A stretch of DNA of 7,855 nt from Bacillota bacterium (GTDB lineage Bacteria > Bacillota > Bacilli > Bacillales > Cytobacillaceae), in NCBI GenBank assembly GCA_030705745.1, contig JAUZPT010000119.1, forward strand, positions 1-7,855, given 5' to 3'. Shown here piece by piece: positions 6,575 through 7,855 of this stretch. A program made the translations under genes and the position numbers. Every line of letters begins with the position of its first letter. Within the stretch, counting starts at the first letter, position 1. Under the pieces are notes generated by a model. That model made no database searches, was not told where the DNA came from, and saw nothing but the letters and a program-made list of their open reading frames with translations.

Positions 6575-6605
6575 CACATTGTTGATTTTGCTCACAATGT
6601 TGATT
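6575..6605. repeat. Direct and inverted repeat pair upstream of lonA
   Basis: CACATTGTTGATT (6575-6587) recurs as CACAATGTTGATT (6593-6605), one mismatch in 13, with an 18-base period. The same stretch also contains the perfect inverted pair ACATTGT (6576-6582) and ACAATGT (6594-6600). It lies about 50 bases upstream of the lonA -35 box, so it could be an upstream regulator site. Confidence 0.5.
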
Positions 6606-6637
6606 GGAGCGGAAATCAAAAAGCAAATTTTTAAAAA

Positions 6638-6649
6638 AAGTTCGAACTT
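6638..6649. repeat. 12-bp palindrome just upstream of the lonA promoter
   Basis: AAGTTCGAACTT is a perfect palindrome ending 7 bases before the -35 box. It is the inside-out of the Bacillus LexA box (CGAAC-n4-GTTCG), so it is not that site. An operator or activator site is possible. Confidence 0.5.
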
Positions 6650-6656
6650 CTATTAT

Positions 6657-6685
6657 TAGACACTTTTTTTCAAATAAGATAGAAT
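6657..6685 (+). promoter_or_regulatory. Sigma-A promoter for lonA
   Basis: TAGACA (6657-6662) and TAGAAT (6680-6685) each match the sigma-A hexamers at 5 of 6 positions, with ideal 17-base spacing. Transcription would start near 6692, giving a leader of about 60 bases. Confidence 0.75.
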
Positions 6686-6750
6686 TGTACAAAGGCTGAT
6701 ACAGCTCGAAAAATGTTATTTTGTGATTTGCATATGGAGGTGCAATGTAT

Positions 6751-7855
6751 ATGGCGAAAGAGAATGAACTGGTCGTACCTCTCCTGCCACTAAGGGGCTT
6801 GCTTGTATATCCGACAATGGTTCTTCATTTGGATGTCGGACGGGAAAAATCGGTGCAGGCACTTGAAAAAGCAATGGTAGAAGACCATTTGATTTTTTTA
6901 ACTACACAAAAAGATATTTCAATAGATGAACCTTCTGAAGATGATTTATATAAAATGGGGACACTTACGAAGGTAAAGCAGATGTTAAAGCTTCCAAACG
7001 GTACAATCCGGGTATTGGTTGAAGGCCTAAACAGGGCGGAAATTGTTTCGTTTGAGGATGAAAATGAATATTATTCAGTCAGTCTTCAATTGTATGAGGA
7101 TAAAGAACAAAAAGATGTAGAAGATCAAGCATTAATGAGAACCATGCTTGAGTATTTCGAGCAATACATAAAAATGTCAAAAAAAATATCCGCTGAAACT
7201 TACGCATCTGTTGCTGATATTGAAGAACCGGGCAGGATGGCTGATATCATTTCCTCACATCTACCATTAAAGCTAAAGGAAAAGCAGGACATTTTGGAAA
7301 CGATTGATGTCAAAGCAAGAATGAGCAGAATCATCGACATCATTCATAATGAAAAAGAAGTGCTCAACCTCGAAAAGAAAATCGGGCAGCGCGTAAAAAA
7401 ATCGATGGAAAGAACGCAAAAAGAATATTATTTGCGTGAACAAATGAAGGCCATACAAAAAGAGCTTGGTGACAAGGAAGGAAAGACCGGTGAAATTGCA
7501 GAATTAACGGAAAAAATAAATCTTTCCGGCATGCCGATAAATGTAAAAGAAACTGCATTAAAAGAGTTGGATCGATATGAAAAGGTTCCATCAAGTTCGG
7601 CTGAAAGTGCAGTAATCCGCAATTATATAGAATGGCTTGTTTCATTGCCATGGTCAAAGAAAACTGAAGACAATCTTGATATCAACCGTGCGGAAAAAAT
7701 CCTGAACGAGGATCATTATGGACTTGAAAAAGTAAAAGAGCGAGTACTTGAATACTTGGCTGTCCAGAAGCTGACCAATTCGTTAAAAGGGCCAATTCTT
7801 TGCCTTGCAGGTCCTCCAGGGGTCGGAAAAACAAGCTTGGCAAGATCAATAGCGA
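6751..7855 (+). CDS. lonA: LonA, ATP-dependent protease Lon (3' end cut by the window)
   Basis: LonA is the soluble hexameric Ser-Lys protease that removes damaged and regulatory proteins. The window holds 368 complete codons of a protein of about 775 residues. The N-terminal substrate-binding domain (about 8-200) begins VVPLLPLRGLLVYPTMVLHL and includes KLPNGTIRVLVEGL (80-93). A helical, coiled-coil-prone region follows (about 205-245, with ERTQKEYYLREQMKAIQKEL at 220-239). The AAA+ domain begins near 320, and its Walker A GPPGVGKT (354-361) lies just before the edge. The rest of the ATPase and the protease domain lie outside. The ribosome binding site GGAGGTG (6736-6742) is 8 bases from the ATG at 6751. 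An in-frame ATG at 6745 is only 2 bases from it and less likely. That site could sit in the loop of a 5-bp hairpin, TTGCA (6728-6732) with TGCAA (6741-6745), which is weak. Confidence 0.97.
   Translation, partial: MAKENELVVPLLPLRGLLVYPTMVLHLDVGREKSVQALEKAMVEDHLIFLTTQKDISIDEPSEDDLYKMGTLTKVKQMLKLPNGTIRVLVEGLNRAEIVSFEDENEYYSVSLQLYEDKEQKDVEDQALMRTMLEYFEQYIKMSKKISAETYASVADIEEPGRMADIISSHLPLKLKEKQDILETIDVKARMSRIIDIIHNEKEVLNLEKKIGQRVKKSMERTQKEYYLREQMKAIQKELGDKEGKTGEIAELTEKINLSGMPINVKETALKELDRYEKVPSSSAESAVIRNYIEWLVSLPWSKKTEDNLDINRAEKILNEDHYGLEKVKERVLEYLAVQKLTNSLKGPILCLAGPPGVGKTSLARSIA

Overview
The window reads as a low-GC, endospore-forming Firmicute of the Bacillaceae. The proteins for trigger factor, ClpX, LonB and LonA are all close to their Bacillus subtilis counterparts as I remember them. 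The gene order ysoA-tig-clpX-lonB-lonA is the one I know from B. subtilis. The presence of membrane-anchored LonB, a protease of the developing spore, also points to a spore former. All genes lie on the + strand.

Layout. Positions 1-106 hold no gene but carry a near-consensus sigma-A promoter. Positions 107-178 are a tRNA-Arg(CCG), followed by a strong terminator (200-242). Positions 243-490 hold a second unit: an extended -10 promoter overlapped by an inverted repeat, a tRNA-Arg(TCT)-like sequence whose 5' acceptor strand is wrong (370-446), and a terminator (462-490). Then come ysoA (552-1592, TPR protein), tig (1756-3045, trigger factor) with its own promoter, a roughly 400-base AT-rich gap, clpX (3453-4718, probable TTG start), lonB (4842-6509) and the first 368 codons of lonA (6751 to the window end).

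The protein genes form a protein-quality-control cluster. Trigger factor catches nascent chains at the ribosome exit. ClpX unfolds substrates for ClpP. LonA and LonB are ATP-dependent Ser-Lys proteases, soluble and membrane-bound respectively. Despite the clustering, clpX and lonB are each followed by a clear hairpin terminator and tig by a weaker one, and most genes have their own promoter. They look like adjacent single-gene units rather than one operon; only ysoA lacks a terminator before tig.

No unknown multi-gene system is visible. The parts that deserve a second look are: the two abnormal arginine tRNAs at the left edge, possibly a scar or boundary of an integrated element; a sigma-F-type promoter for lonB with an inverted repeat running from that promoter to the lonB ribosome binding site; and several palindromes and repeats in the promoter regions.
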